Shown in pieces: positions 8,298 through 15,512 of a stretch of 64,000 nt of DNA. This stretch comes from Methyloversatilis universalis FAM5 (GTDB lineage Bacteria; Pseudomonadota; Gammaproteobacteria; Burkholderiales; Rhodocyclaceae). The DNA is taken from NCBI RefSeq assembly GCF_000214035.2, contig NZ_AFHG01000057.1:186001-250000 (forward strand), written 5' to 3'. The translations under genes and the position numbers were made by a program. The notes under the pieces were generated by a model that saw only the letters and a list, made by a program, of their open reading frames with translations, was not told the origin of the DNA and did not search any database. Every line of letters starts with the position of its first letter. Position 1 is the stretch's first letter.

Positions 8298-8864
8298 ATG
8301 CGCACCCCCACCAAGATCACCCTCGCAGCCCTGACGCTGGCCGTGCTGGCCGGCTGCTCGTCGACCGGCCCGGAACAGCCGGCCGCACCGACCGAGGACA
8401 AGAAGCCGGCCACGCCGTCCACCGGCGGCGCCACCGGCGCACCGGTCACCCAGCCGCAGGTCGGCGCCAAGCAGATGACGCCGGAAGAGGCGCTGCTCGC
8501 CCAGCTGAAGGACCCGAACAGCCCGCTGTCCAAGCGCATCGTGTACTTCGACTACGACAGCTACGCGATCAAGGACAGCTACGCGCCGATCATTTCCGCG
8601 CACGCCAAGTTCCTGATCGCCAACCCCAAGTTCAGGATGCTCATCCAGGGCAACACCGACGAACGCGGTTCGCGCGAATACAACCTGGCGCTCGGCCAGA
8701 AGCGTGCCGAAGCGGTCAAGCGCGCGCTGATGCTGCTGGGCGTGAACGAAGCGCAGATCGAATCGGTCAGCCTGGGCGAAGAGAAGCCGCGCATGATGGG
8801 CACCGACGAAGCGTCGTACGCCGAGAACCGCCGTTCGGAAATCCTCTACTCGGGTGAGTACTGA
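8298..8864 (+). CDS. pal: Peptidoglycan-associated lipoprotein Pal
   Basis: 188 aa. The signal peptide ends in the lipobox LAVLAGC, so the protein is lipid-anchored to the outer membrane. A Pro/Ala/Thr-rich spacer precedes the OmpA-like peptidoglycan-binding domain: VYFDYDSYAIKDSYAPII, then GNTDERGSREYNLALGQKRA, which contains the diaminopimelate-binding Asp and Arg. An AGAGAGG sequence lies upstream of the ATG. Pal binds peptidoglycan and TolB and ties the outer membrane to the wall. Its TGA overlaps the cpoB ATG by one base. Confidence 0.97.
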   Translation: MRTPTKITLAALTLAVLAGCSSTGPEQPAAPTEDKKPATPSTGGATGAPVTQPQVGAKQMTPEEALLAQLKDPNSPLSKRIVYFDYDSYAIKDSYAPIISAHAKFLIANPKFRMLIQGNTDERGSREYNLALGQKRAEAVKRALMLLGVNEAQIESVSLGEEKPRMMGTDEASYAENRRSEILYSGEY

Positions 8865-9625
8865 TGCAGGCCCGCAACGGGGTCGCGGCGGCGCTCGCCG
8901 CGCTGTTCCTGATCGCGGCCCCGGCGCGGGCTGCGCTGTTCGATGACGACATCGCCCGCCAGCGCATCGAGGATCTGCGCGCCGACACCAAGGCGCGTAT
9001 CGATGCGCTGACCCAGAAGCTGGAACAGTCGCAGCGCATGCAGGGCGATCTGGGCAACCAGATCGAAAGCCTGCGCGGCGAGATCGCCAAGCTGCGCGGC
9101 CAGGTCGAAGTGCTGACCTATGAGCTGGAAGCGGCCACCAAGCGCCAGAAGGACTTCTATCTCGACCTCGACAACCGGCTGCGCGTACTGGAAACCCAGC
9201 CTGCCAAGCCGGCCGCGGCGGCCGAGCCCGCGGTCGACCCGGCGGCCGAGCCGCGCGACTACGAGGCCGCGCTGAACCTGCTGAAGGGCGGCAAGTACCC
9301 GGAAGCCCAGGTGGCGTTCGAGAACTTCATCAAGGCCTGGCCGAAGAGCAACTTCCAGCCGGCGGCCCACTACTGGGCGGCCAGCGCGGCTTTCCAGACC
9401 AAGGCCTACTCGCGCGCCGCCGAGCTGTACCAGCAGCTGTACGCGCAGTGGCCGGCCGACGTGCGCGCACCGGAGGCGCTGATCGGGCTGGCCAATACCC
9501 AGCAGGTGCAGGGGGACGCCAAGGGCGCGAAGAAGACGCTGGAAACCGTGGTGGCCCAGTATCCGGGCACCTCGTCCGCCGACACCGCGCGTCAGCGGCT
9601 GAAGCAGATGGCGTCGAAGAAGTGA
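8864..9625 (+). CDS. cpoB: Cell division coordinator CpoB (YbgF)
   Basis: 253 aa periplasmic protein with an N-terminal signal (ending [10 protein letters not shown]). A coiled coil around residues 25-110 ([20 protein letters not shown] and following) gives trimerisation. C-terminal TPR repeats follow, with [40 protein letters not shown] and [20 protein letters not shown]. In E. coli CpoB links PBP1B peptidoglycan synthesis with Tol constriction. It is the last gene of the tol-pal operon, and its stop overlaps the GTG start of queC. Confidence 0.95.
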   Translation: MQARNGVAAALAALFLIAAPARAALFDDDIARQRIEDLRADTKARIDALTQKLEQSQRMQGDLGNQIESLRGEIAKLRGQVEVLTYELEAATKRQKDFYLDLDNRLRVLETQPAKPAAAAEPAVDPAAEPRDYEAALNLLKGGKYPEAQVAFENFIKAWPKSNFQPAAHYWAASAAFQTKAYSRAAELYQQLYAQWPADVRAPEALIGLANTQQVQGDAKGAKKTLETVVAQYPGTSSADTARQRLKQMASKK

Positions 9626-10314
9626 GCGCGTCGCCGGCAAGCCGCAGGCCGGCGGTGGTGCTGCTGTCCGGTGGGCTGGATTCGGCCACCGTGCTCGCCA
9701 TGGCGCGCGCGCAGGGCTTCGACGCCTACTGCCTGTCGCTCGACTACGGCCAGCGCCACCGCGCCGAACTGGTGGCGGCCGGACGCGTGGCGCAGGCGCT
9801 GGGCGCGGCCGGCCACCGCACCATATCGCTGGACCTGCGCGCATTCGGCGGCTCGGCGCTGACCGACAGCGCGATCGACGTGCCCACCGGCGGCGTGGCC
9901 GAAGGCATACCGGTTACCTATGTGCCGGCGCGCAACACCATCATGCTGTCGCTGTCGCTCGCCTGGGCCGAGGTGCTGGGCGCGAACGACATCTTCTGCG
10001 GCGTGAATGCGGTCGATTATTCGGGCTACCCGGATTGCCGGCCCGAGTACATCCGTGCCTTCGAGGCGATGGCCAATCTCGCCACCAAGGCCGCAGTCGA
10101 GGGCGCGAAGCTCACGGTGCACGCGCCGCTGATCGACCTGAGCAAGGCGGGTATCATCCGGGCCGGCACGCAACTGGGCGTGGATTACGCGCTCACCGTG
10201 TCCTGCTATCAGGCCGATGACGACGGCCGGGCCTGCGGCGTGTGCGACTCCTGCCGGCTGCGTCGCGAAGGCTTTGCCACGGCCGGCGTGCCCGACCCCA
10301 CCCGCTACCGCTGA
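9622..10314 (+). CDS. queC: 7-cyano-7-deazaguanine synthase
   Basis: 230 aa from a GTG at 9622 that overlaps the cpoB stop (GTGA). It converts 7-carboxy-7-deazaguanine to preQ0 in queuosine synthesis. The N-terminal PP-loop [15 protein letters not shown] is the ATP pyrophosphatase signature. The C-terminal zinc site [14 protein letters not shown] supplies three cysteines, with a fourth in the preceding [10 protein letters not shown]. Longer in-frame starts would run inside cpoB and were rejected. queC follows tol-pal in many betaproteobacteria. Confidence 0.95.
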   Translation: MSASPASRRPAVVLLSGGLDSATVLAMARAQGFDAYCLSLDYGQRHRAELVAAGRVAQALGAAGHRTISLDLRAFGGSALTDSAIDVPTGGVAEGIPVTYVPARNTIMLSLSLAWAEVLGANDIFCGVNAVDYSGYPDCRPEYIRAFEAMANLATKAAVEGAKLTVHAPLIDLSKAGIIRAGTQLGVDYALTVSCYQADDDGRACGVCDSCRLRREGFATAGVPDPTRYR

Positions 10315-10359
10315 TCCACCGTCCGGAGGCCCGGGCGGTGCCACCGCTCCGGAACGACG

Positions 10360-11475
10360 ATGGAACTGAACATCCACACCGAAACCCTGCTCGCCGTGTT
10401 CGCGCTGTCGGTCGCGCTCGGCGCGCTCGCCGCGCGCACCGGCTTCTGCACCATGGGCGCAGTGTCCGACTGGATCAATATCGGCGACCTTGGCCGCATG
10501 CGGTCGTGGATGCTGGCGATCGCGGTGGCCCTGGCCGGCGTGGCGGCCATGGAGTCGGCCGGCGTGGTAGACCTGAACGCCACCTTTCCGCCCTACCGCA
10601 CGCCGCAGTTCGCCTGGCTGCGCCATCTGCTGGGCGGCCTCATGTTCGGCGTCGGCATGACGCTGGCCAGCGGCTGCGGCAACAAGACCCTGGTGCGCAT
10701 CGGCGGCGGCAACCTGAAATCGCTGTTCGTGCTGGCGGTGGCCGCGGTCACCGCCTACCGGATGATCTACACCGACAGCTATCAGGCGCTGTTCGGCTGG
10801 ACCCAGTCCTTCACGATCGCGCTCGACGCGCACGGCATCCCGTCGCAGTCGATCGGTGCGCTGGCGGCCGCGGCCAGCGGCGGTGACGCGGCAGTACTGA
10901 ATGCTTGGCTGTCTTGGGCGCTGGCGGGAGGTCTGGCGATCTGGGCATTCGCGTCCGCCGACTTCCGCCGCAATCCGGACCAACTGCTGGGCGGCATCGG
11001 TTTCGGTCTGGCGGTGCTCGCCGGCTGGTGGCTCACCGCCGGCCCGCGCGCGGCGGCGTGGAAGGAATGGGCCGAGTTTGCCGACGTCGTGCCCAGCCGG
11101 GTCGAAGCGCAGTCCTATACCTTCGTCAGCCCGATGGCCGACGGCCTGCGCTGGCTGATGGATCCGGCCAATGGCGCGCTGCTCAATTTCGGCACCATGG
11201 CGCTGGCCGGCGTGACGTTCGGCGCCTTCATCCATGCGCTGCTCTCGCGGCGCTTCCGCATCGAGTGGTTCCGCAGCAAGGCCGACCTGGTGCGGCACGC
11301 GTTCGGCGCGGTGCTCATGTCCTGCGGCGGCGTGCTGGCCTCCGGCTGCAGCGTGGGGCAGGGTATCACCGGCCTGTCCACGCTGGCCCTGGGCGCCCTG
11401 TTCACGCTGCTGGCGGTGATCGCCGGTTCCGCGCTGACCATGAAAGCCACCTCCTGGTGGCTGATGCGCGATTGA
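10360..11475 (+). CDS. YeeE/YedE (TsuA-type) sulfur-compound transporter family protein
   Basis: 371-aa polytopic inner-membrane protein. Two related halves are visible, each with a cysteine-bearing motif: TGFCTMGAVSDW early, LASGCGNKTLVRIG in the first half and LASGCSVGQGITGLST near the end. These match the YeeE/YedE family, whose member TsuA imports thiosulfate by passing it between cysteines. The substrate here is not shown by the sequence; thiosulfate or another sulfur species is inference. It stands alone after queC and ends about 65 bp before the first tRNA-Lys gene. Confidence 0.85.
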   Translation: MELNIHTETLLAVFALSVALGALAARTGFCTMGAVSDWINIGDLGRMRSWMLAIAVALAGVAAMESAGVVDLNATFPPYRTPQFAWLRHLLGGLMFGVGMTLASGCGNKTLVRIGGGNLKSLFVLAVAAVTAYRMIYTDSYQALFGWTQSFTIALDAHGIPSQSIGALAAAASGGDAAVLNAWLSWALAGGLAIWAFASADFRRNPDQLLGGIGFGLAVLAGWWLTAGPRAAAWKEWAEFADVVPSRVEAQSYTFVSPMADGLRWLMDPANGALLNFGTMALAGVTFGAFIHALLSRRFRIEWFRSKADLVRHAFGAVLMSCGGVLASGCSVGQGITGLSTLALGALFTLLAVIAGSALTMKATSWWLMRD

Positions 11476-11490
11476 TGTTGCAGAAAAAGG

Positions 11491-11519
11491 TTGACGACCC
11501 GGGTTCGCTCGCCTATAGT
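11491..11519 (+). promoter_or_regulatory. Sigma-70 promoter for the tRNA-Lys genes
   Basis: -35 TTGACG at 11491-11496 and -10 TATAGT at 11514-11519 are separated by exactly 17 bp. The predicted start near 11526 is about 14 bp before the first tRNA. It is one of the best consensus promoters in the window, as expected for stable RNA genes. Confidence 0.85.
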
Positions 11520-11539
11520 CCGCGGTCTTCGCAAGGCGA

Positions 11540-11615
11540 GGGTCGGTAGCTCAGTCGGTAGAGCAGCGGACTTTTAATCCGTTGGTCGCGAGTTCGAGTC
11601 TCGCCCGACCCACCA
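11540..11615 (+). tRNA. tRNA-Lys (anticodon TTT)
   Basis: 76 nt including an encoded CCA. The acceptor stem pairs GGGTCGG with CCGACCC. The D arm GCTC...GAGC, anticodon stem GCGGA/TCCGT with loop CTTTTAA, and T arm GCGAG/CTCGC with loop TTCGAGT are all intact. The TTT anticodon reads AAA and AAG. Confidence 0.97.
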
Positions 11616-11651
11616 CCAGGTGGGCCGAAGCAGCAGGCGAAGCCGTTTTCC

Positions 11652-11727
11652 GGGTTGTTAGCTCAGTTGGTAGAGCAGCGGACTCTTAATCCGTAGGTCG
11701 AGTGTTCGAGCCACTCACAACCCACCA
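11652..11727 (+). tRNA. tRNA-Lys (anticodon CTT), island attachment site
   Basis: 76 nt with encoded CCA. The acceptor GGGTTGT pairs with ACAACCC, the anticodon stem is GCGGA/TCCGT with loop CTCTTAA, and the T arm is GAGTG/CACTC. CTT reads AAG. Its 3' half from 11682 to 11727 is repeated without mismatch at 15237-15282, so this gene is the integration target of the adjacent element; the intact tRNA lies at the left end. Confidence 0.97.
11682..11727 (+). repeat. Left attachment repeat (attL), 46 bp
   Basis: Begins in the anticodon loop and runs through the CCA end of tRNA-Lys(CTT). Identical to 15237-15282 over all 46 bases. Similarity stops at both edges (G versus A before, G versus T after). 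Confidence 0.93.
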
Positions 11728-11736
11728 GCATCTAAG

Positions 11737-11762
11737 CGGCCCCCAGCGATGGGGGCCGTTTT
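11737..11762 (+). terminator. Rho-independent terminator after the tRNA-Lys genes
   Basis: The 8-bp stem CGGCCCCC (11737-11744) pairs with GGGGGCCG (11751-11758) around a 6-base loop, followed by TTTT. It lies just inside the left end of the island. Confidence 0.85.
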
Positions 11763-11827
11763 CATTTCTGAGCTGGGGTTACGCCGGGGTTACGTCTCCG
11801 GCACGCACGGCGCAAAAGACAGGTGTG

Positions 11828-11858
11828 TTGACGCTCCCGCACAACCCAAAGGTTTAAA
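11828..11858 (+). promoter_or_regulatory. Possible promoter of the island secreted-protein gene
   Basis: TTGACG at 11828-11833 and TTTAAA at 11853-11858 with a long 19-bp spacer, about 60 bp before the GTG at 11919. The spacing is suboptimal, so the call is weak. Confidence 0.3.
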
Positions 11859-11918
11859 GTGGTCGAGTACCCGCACTCCGCACCGGAGCCTCGTTTGCGG
11901 AGGCACGAGGAGGGCGCT

Positions 11919-12368
11919 GTGAAACACGTACTTTCGATTGTGGCGATCTTCTGCTGCTTGTCCGCATCGGCTTCCACTCTGGACCCGCGCGAGACAAACG
12001 AGATACTGCATCGATCCGGCTCTCTGCCCGCTTGGGGAGACGTTGATAGTGCGTGCCGAGGCCTGCTCAGAGCCTCAGATGGCTCCATTGATCGCTTCAG
12101 CTTCATAGACCCCAGAGAGGCCGAGTGCTTCGCCTTTTTTGCTCGAACGCTGGATGCCGCGCTCGCCCGGCATGTGGGTTCGGACAGGTGCTCCAGCCCC
12201 GAGGCGTATCCGGAACCAATGGGATCGATCCAACGCGGCCGCTGGAGGCTGAAGATCATCGCGGAGTTCTTGCGGGCTCACTTTCGTTCAGGAAATGAGC
12301 AGATCTCTGCAAGCCCGGAGCTCGCCTTCAGAATGTACATATCGAGCCGCTTCAACTGCCCCATCTAG
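11919..12368 (+). CDS. Secreted hypothetical protein, weakly Rap1a/Tai-like
   Basis: 149 aa from GTG 11919, chosen because GAGGAGG lies 5-6 bp upstream and a signal peptide follows at once (VKHVLSIVAIFCCLSASASTL, cleavage expected after ASA). The mature part has spaced cysteines: SACRG, AECFAFF, DRCSSPE and a terminal FNCPI. The pattern of a central CxxFxxxxLDA segment, then a helix (KIIAEFLRAHF) and a final F-C-P recalls the Rap1a/Tai immunity-protein family. I cannot confirm this without a profile search. No toxin partner is nearby. It is the only plus-strand gene of the island. Confidence 0.65.
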   Translation: MKHVLSIVAIFCCLSASASTLDPRETNEILHRSGSLPAWGDVDSACRGLLRASDGSIDRFSFIDPREAECFAFFARTLDAALARHVGSDRCSSPEAYPEPMGSIQRGRWRLKIIAEFLRAHFRSGNEQISASPELAFRMYISSRFNCPI

Positions 12369-12468
12369 GTTGCGCGGGCAGGTTACGGGGCACACTCTTG
12401 CCGGAGCGGCAGCAGTTCGCTGCCCGTACATGTAAACGCGCGCGCACGAGGCGTTCCGCGGCATTGAA
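12369..12468. other. Convergent intergenic gap inside the island
   Basis: About 100 bp between two convergent genes. It contains no gene and no clear hairpin followed by a T-run. Confidence 0.6.
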
Positions 12469-12651
12469 TCACTTCATCCACTTCACCTCCTTCAGCTTCC
12501 TGCGCACCATTCGCCGCAGTTCCTTGCTGCGCTGCTGCTCGGGACTCAGCGGGGGAAGCACCTGGTCTGGATCTTCGCCGGCCGCCATGCGCCGGATCAC
12601 CTCCACGATCAGCTCCGCCCTCAGCAGTGAGTAGCGGCGCCGACAGTTCAT
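12469..12651 (-). CDS. 60-aa basic hypothetical protein (last gene of island operon)
   Basis: No family recognised. It is short, charged and probably helical: MNCRRRYSLLRAELIVEVIR, then AAGEDPDQVLPPLSPEQQRS and a basic end rich in Arg and Lys. The start codon overlaps the stop of the gene before it as TAATG, so translation is probably coupled. The location as the last member of a four-gene operon, and the coupling, argue that it is a real gene despite its size. Confidence 0.65.
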   Translation of the reverse strand: MNCRRRYSLLRAELIVEVIRRMAAGEDPDQVLPPLSPEQQRSKELRRMVRRKLKEVKWMK

Positions 12652-12926
12652 TAATGGCGACGAATTCGCTCGGTGCGATGCGCGGTTGTGATCACTTGAT
12701 CAGCCTTATTGACCACGACATAGACGTCGAGGTATTCCTCGAGAATTCGGGCAAGCGGCCCAGCGTATGCCTTGAATTGCTTCCGTGAAGTCTTGTTGAA
12801 GAATACTTTCGTTGCGCCATCTCCAGCTGGCTCACTCTCTCCGAATTGGAGCAGAATGTCGATGAGCATCGGCGGAATACTGCGCTGCTGAGTTCGGACT
12901 TGCGCATGTCGGGTCATCTGAGTCAT
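12651..12926 (-). CDS. DUF4258-like small protein
   Basis: 91 aa. The pattern RHAQVRTQQRSIPPMLIDIL near the start and VVVNKADQVITTAHRTERIR at the end resembles DUF4258-type proteins (an N-terminal His/Arg helix, an RGIP-like turn, then two strands ending in a basic tail). Some related folds are small nucleases or toxins, but no activity can be assigned here. The ATG overlaps the XRE gene stop by 4 bp (ATGA), and its stop overlaps the next start. Proximity to an XRE regulator would fit a toxin-antitoxin-like or self-regulated cassette; that is inference. Confidence 0.7.
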   Translation of the reverse strand: MTQMTRHAQVRTQQRSIPPMLIDILLQFGESEPAGDGATKVFFNKTSRKQFKAYAGPLARILEEYLDVYVVVNKADQVITTAHRTERIRRH

Positions 12927-13348
12927 CGCATTGTCTCCAGTTCGATTCGCGCTTCGTCATTTCGAACGGAATCCAGGAAGTCCTTCAAGTGCCTCTTGGA
13001 TTCCTCGCTCAGCGCTTCGATGAATGGGGTGCCGGCGCGGGCGCGCAGCGCAGAGATGATCTGGCGCTCGGCTTCGGAAAGAGCGGGTTGCAGGTATGGT
13101 TTGACTTCACGCCACGTCTCCGGCTGATATTCCTCGAGGCACATGTGGAGCAGCGCAACAGGGTCAGCCTCCAAGGCGCGCGCGATGGGGCCTATCCGTT
13201 CCAGCGGAAGCTTTGTCTTGCCTTGCTTGATCATGGTCATCATGTTCGGCTTTTCGAAGCCTGCCTTCTCTGCAATATCCTTCTGCAATTTCCCGGAGGC
13301 ACTGATGAGCTCAGCAATGAAGTGTGCGACACGTGATTTGTTTTCCAT
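12923..13348 (-). CDS. XRE-family helix-turn-helix regulator
   Basis: 141 aa. The N-terminal HTH is LQKDIAEKAGFEKPNMMTMI followed by KQGKTKLPLERIGPIARALE, a canonical lambda-repressor/XRE fold at residues about 20-65. The C-terminal half (SEAERQIISALRARAGTPF and onward) is helical and of unknown role. Its ATG abuts the TGA of the large gene upstream (0 bp), and it overlaps the DUF4258-like gene by 4 bp. It is the natural candidate to bind the palindrome over the operon promoter at 14708-14724. Confidence 0.85.
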   Translation of the reverse strand: MENKSRVAHFIAELISASGKLQKDIAEKAGFEKPNMMTMIKQGKTKLPLERIGPIARALEADPVALLHMCLEEYQPETWREVKPYLQPALSEAERQIISALRARAGTPFIEALSEESKRHLKDFLDSVRNDEARIELETMR

Positions 13349-14692
13349 TCAGGCCTCTTGCCGAGAGATGAAGCTCAGGGTGTACGCACGTTCTGCTGTG
13401 CGGCGAATGCGGATCACGTCGCCGGCCTTGGCCGCGTGAGCGGTGAAGTACGCGCTGAATCTCTTGCGGGGACTTACGAGACTCTCGCTCTTCACACGCA
13501 TATCGGTGACGTAAGGCGATTTCTTCTTGATGTCGTGATGCAGTTCGACTGCAACCCCGTGCCTGTCGCCGCCACGACTGCCAAAGCTATCGGCAGGAAA
13601 AAGTCGTTCGGCGTAGCGCGCCTCGATGTCGAAATACCCGTTGCGGATGCCAGCGTCGGTCAATTTGACGTCTAGGGTCGCCTCACGCTCGTTGAAGGGT
13701 GATATGGCGACCGGCGAGGCCGCGGGGCGTACGGGCGTGATTTCCCGCATGGCCTGCGGAAATTGGGCGCGAAGCACCTGTTCGGATAGCCACGCCTGGT
13801 CCAGCGCCAGAATCTGCGAAAGCAGAGGGCAGTCCTCGTCAGGAGACAGATCCTGCACTTGCCCCTCAAAAAGCGCCTTCACGCGCTCGGCGGTCAGACC
13901 ACGGGGGTGTGCGATGTTCGCGTACCAAATGTCCTCGATCCGTGCATCGGAATGGCCGAACCGCTCGCGCAGGTCTTCTGGCGACGCGAAAAAGTCTGCG
14001 AGCCGCGCCTTGAGGAAGGGCATGATTTCATCCGGTTGCAGAGCGTTCGGCGTGGGCCGTCCCAAGGTGCCGATTCGTTCGGTTTGCTTGAACCCTCGGC
14101 GGGTCTGCAGCCACCTGAGTGCTTCCGATTTTTCGACGACGAGCTCGCCTTTCTCATCGCGGGTCGCGACGAGCAAGGATTCGCCCTCTGCATGCAAAGC
14201 GTTACGTACGCTTCGTTCCTGCATGCCGCCAAGCAGTGCGATGTCTTCAAGGGAGACAAACCGCGTATGGTCCAGATTGAAGCGAGCGGCCGCGAGCGCG
14301 ACGACCATCGCCAACGCGCGGCCACTGTCATGAGGACCATGCATGTCGGCGATCTCGTCCCAATTGCGATCAACGACGTTGTTCGAGACCAGAGAGAGCA
14401 GCGCCTGTAGTCGGCCGAGATTGCCCTCCTCACAGTCGTCATTGATGCCGGCGCCCTCGAGTTCCCCATGGACGCCGTATCGGAATACGGTCTCCAGTCC
14501 CTTGGTTGCGTCCAGGCTGCCGAGGTCGAAGTCGCTGTATGAAGGCCAGTCCGGCATTTCGCAGTCGGAGGGCAGGGCGAGCATGGCTGCGCCCGCGCCT
14601 TGACGAAGCTGAAGGTCGCAGGTGTATGCAAGGCAGTAAACTGTCGCTGTCGCGCTGTCCTTGACGGTATCGAACGAGATCTTGGTGTCCAT
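13349..14692 (-). CDS. Unknown 447-aa protein with HTH-like segment and possible C-terminal DNA-binding barrel
   Basis: I do not recognise the family. The start is set at ATG 14692, because the in-frame GTG at 14722 touches the -10 box and would lie upstream of the transcript start. Visible parts: an N-terminal region to about 130; a probable winged-helix/HTH at 146-202 (FVSLEDIALLGGMQERSVRN, then EALRWLQTRRGF); and a C-terminal block at 338-443 of alternating strands ending in AKAGDVIRIRRTAERAYTLS, which resembles pseudobarrel DNA- or effector-binding domains seen in some restriction-type proteins. No catalytic motif is evident. It is the first gene of the island operon. A sequence-specific DNA-binding or defence role is inference. 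Confidence 0.75.
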   Translation of the reverse strand: MDTKISFDTVKDSATATVYCLAYTCDLQLRQGAGAAMLALPSDCEMPDWPSYSDFDLGSLDATKGLETVFRYGVHGELEGAGINDDCEEGNLGRLQALLSLVSNNVVDRNWDEIADMHGPHDSGRALAMVVALAAARFNLDHTRFVSLEDIALLGGMQERSVRNALHAEGESLLVATRDEKGELVVEKSEALRWLQTRRGFKQTERIGTLGRPTPNALQPDEIMPFLKARLADFFASPEDLRERFGHSDARIEDIWYANIAHPRGLTAERVKALFEGQVQDLSPDEDCPLLSQILALDQAWLSEQVLRAQFPQAMREITPVRPAASPVAISPFNEREATLDVKLTDAGIRNGYFDIEARYAERLFPADSFGSRGGDRHGVAVELHHDIKKKSPYVTDMRVKSESLVSPRKRFSAYFTAHAAKAGDVIRIRRTAERAYTLSFISRQEA

Positions 14693-14707
14693 AGGGTGCT
14701 CTGTTTG

Positions 14708-14724
14708 ATGTGTGTGAAACACAT
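14708..14724. promoter_or_regulatory. Palindromic operator candidate of the island operon
   Basis: ATGTGT, 5-bp spacer, ACACAT: a perfect 6-bp inverted repeat. It overlaps the -10 edge and the predicted transcription start, so a bound protein would block RNA polymerase. The XRE protein of the operon is the likely binder by position. Confidence 0.55.
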
Positions 14725-14751
14725 TATCGGAAACGTTTTGGGTCTTTGCAA
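14723..14751 (-). promoter_or_regulatory. Sigma-70 promoter of the island operon
   Basis: On the minus strand, -35 TTGCAA (14751-14746) and -10 GATAAT (14728-14723) with exactly 17 bp between. The predicted start is near 14716, giving a leader of about 24 nt with an AGAG ribosome site 6 bp before ATG 14692. Confidence 0.75.
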
Positions 14752-15236
14752 GGTTTTTTTCGTTTTTTTGAAATGCCCCTCTGAGCGATGCCTCCCTTTA
14801 CGAACGAAGAGCGATGGCAGAGGCGCCGCGGACAGAAAGTAACAGCGCGACTGTGGATGCCAGGGTGAGGAGCGCGGGCTCTGAATGGCTGAGGCGGGTC
14901 GCGACGGAAGCCGATTGCTGCCCTCTCATCGCGTCATCTGCGACACCCTGCATTTCCTGTGCCGCGCTCCCTGTTTGCGGAGCGAGGTGGTTGGCGAACC
15001 GACGGTGATCAGAGGTCCGGCCTCGGAACGATTTGTGACGTGCCGGCACAGCCGAGGCGCTTTCTCATCGTTTGCCAACACGCTTTATGACAAGTGGTGT
15101 TAGCGCAAGTGGTAGCATTGGAGCGTTCAGAGGCCCGCGTCTGACTGCGGAGCACTTCGGGCGAGTTCGGATAAACTTCCGATGAAACAAGCGGTTGAAA
15201 GCCCCTGGCAAGTGCCCGGAAGGCCCGGGTGGATCA
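14752..15236. other. Non-coding right end of the island
   Basis: About 480 bp between the operon promoter and the right attachment repeat. It starts with a T-rich run at 14754-14769. Short open frames exist, but none has a ribosome site, recognisable motif or sustained length. No integrase fragment is recognisable. Confidence 0.6.
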
Positions 15237-15282
15237 ACTCTTAATCCGTAGGTCGAGTGTTCGAGCCACTCACAACCCACCA
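15237..15282 (+). repeat. Right attachment repeat (attR), tRNA-Lys(CTT) 3' fragment
   Basis: Exact 46-bp copy of 11682-11727: anticodon loop, variable region, T arm, 3' acceptor strand and CCA. The 5' half of a tRNA is absent, so it cannot be a functional gene. Confidence 0.93.
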
Positions 15283-15286
15283 TCAG

Positions 15287-15316
15287 AAAGGCCAGTCCTC
15301 CGGGACTGGCCTTTTT
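15287..15316 (+). terminator. Rho-independent terminator after attR
   Basis: AAAGGCCAGTCC (15287-15298) pairs with GGACTGGCCTTT (15303-15314) across a 4-base loop, with the T-run continuing to 15315. It is probably the original terminator of the tRNA-Lys(CTT) gene, displaced by the insertion. Confidence 0.88.
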
Positions 15317-15512
15317 CATTTCCGCTCCCTCCGTATCCGGACGCCGTCCGCCCCACCGTTGGCGCGGTAGCGGTGCGCGCCTGTTTTGTTCAAAAGATCG
15401 CCGGCCTCGTTCAAGCCGGCCGCTATCGCCCGTCCCTAAAGTCAGCGCCACAGGGTCCCGCACTGCGCGGGGCCGTTCCGGGTTCTGCATACAGCCAAAA
15501 AAAACGGAGGGG

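Larger units (their letters stand above)
11728..15236. mobile_element. Integrase-less genomic island at tRNA-Lys(CTT)
   Basis: About 3.5 kb lying between two perfect 46-bp copies of the tRNA-Lys(CTT) 3' half. It carries one plus-strand secreted-protein gene and a four-gene minus-strand operon. No tyrosine or serine recombinase, transposase or relaxase is recognisable in any frame. Base composition looks visibly less GC-rich than its flanks, especially 12600-13350 and 14690-14800. The element may be a deletion remnant or may move with an integrase supplied by another element. Boundaries are taken from the repeats. Confidence 0.85.

Noticed and set aside
14722-14722. GTG 14722 as start of the large island gene
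   Set aside because: It touches the -10 box and lies upstream of the expected transcript start; ATG 14692 fits the promoter.
14798-15049. Short open frames in the right end of the island as genes
   Set aside because: No ribosome site, motif or coupling; overlapping frames on both strands look random.
11728-15236. Prophage or integrative conjugative element
   Set aside because: No structural, replication, relaxase or integrase genes are recognisable; it is far too small.
15237-15282. Third tRNA-Lys gene
   Set aside because: Only the 3' half is present; the 5' acceptor strand and D arm are missing, so it is an attachment repeat.
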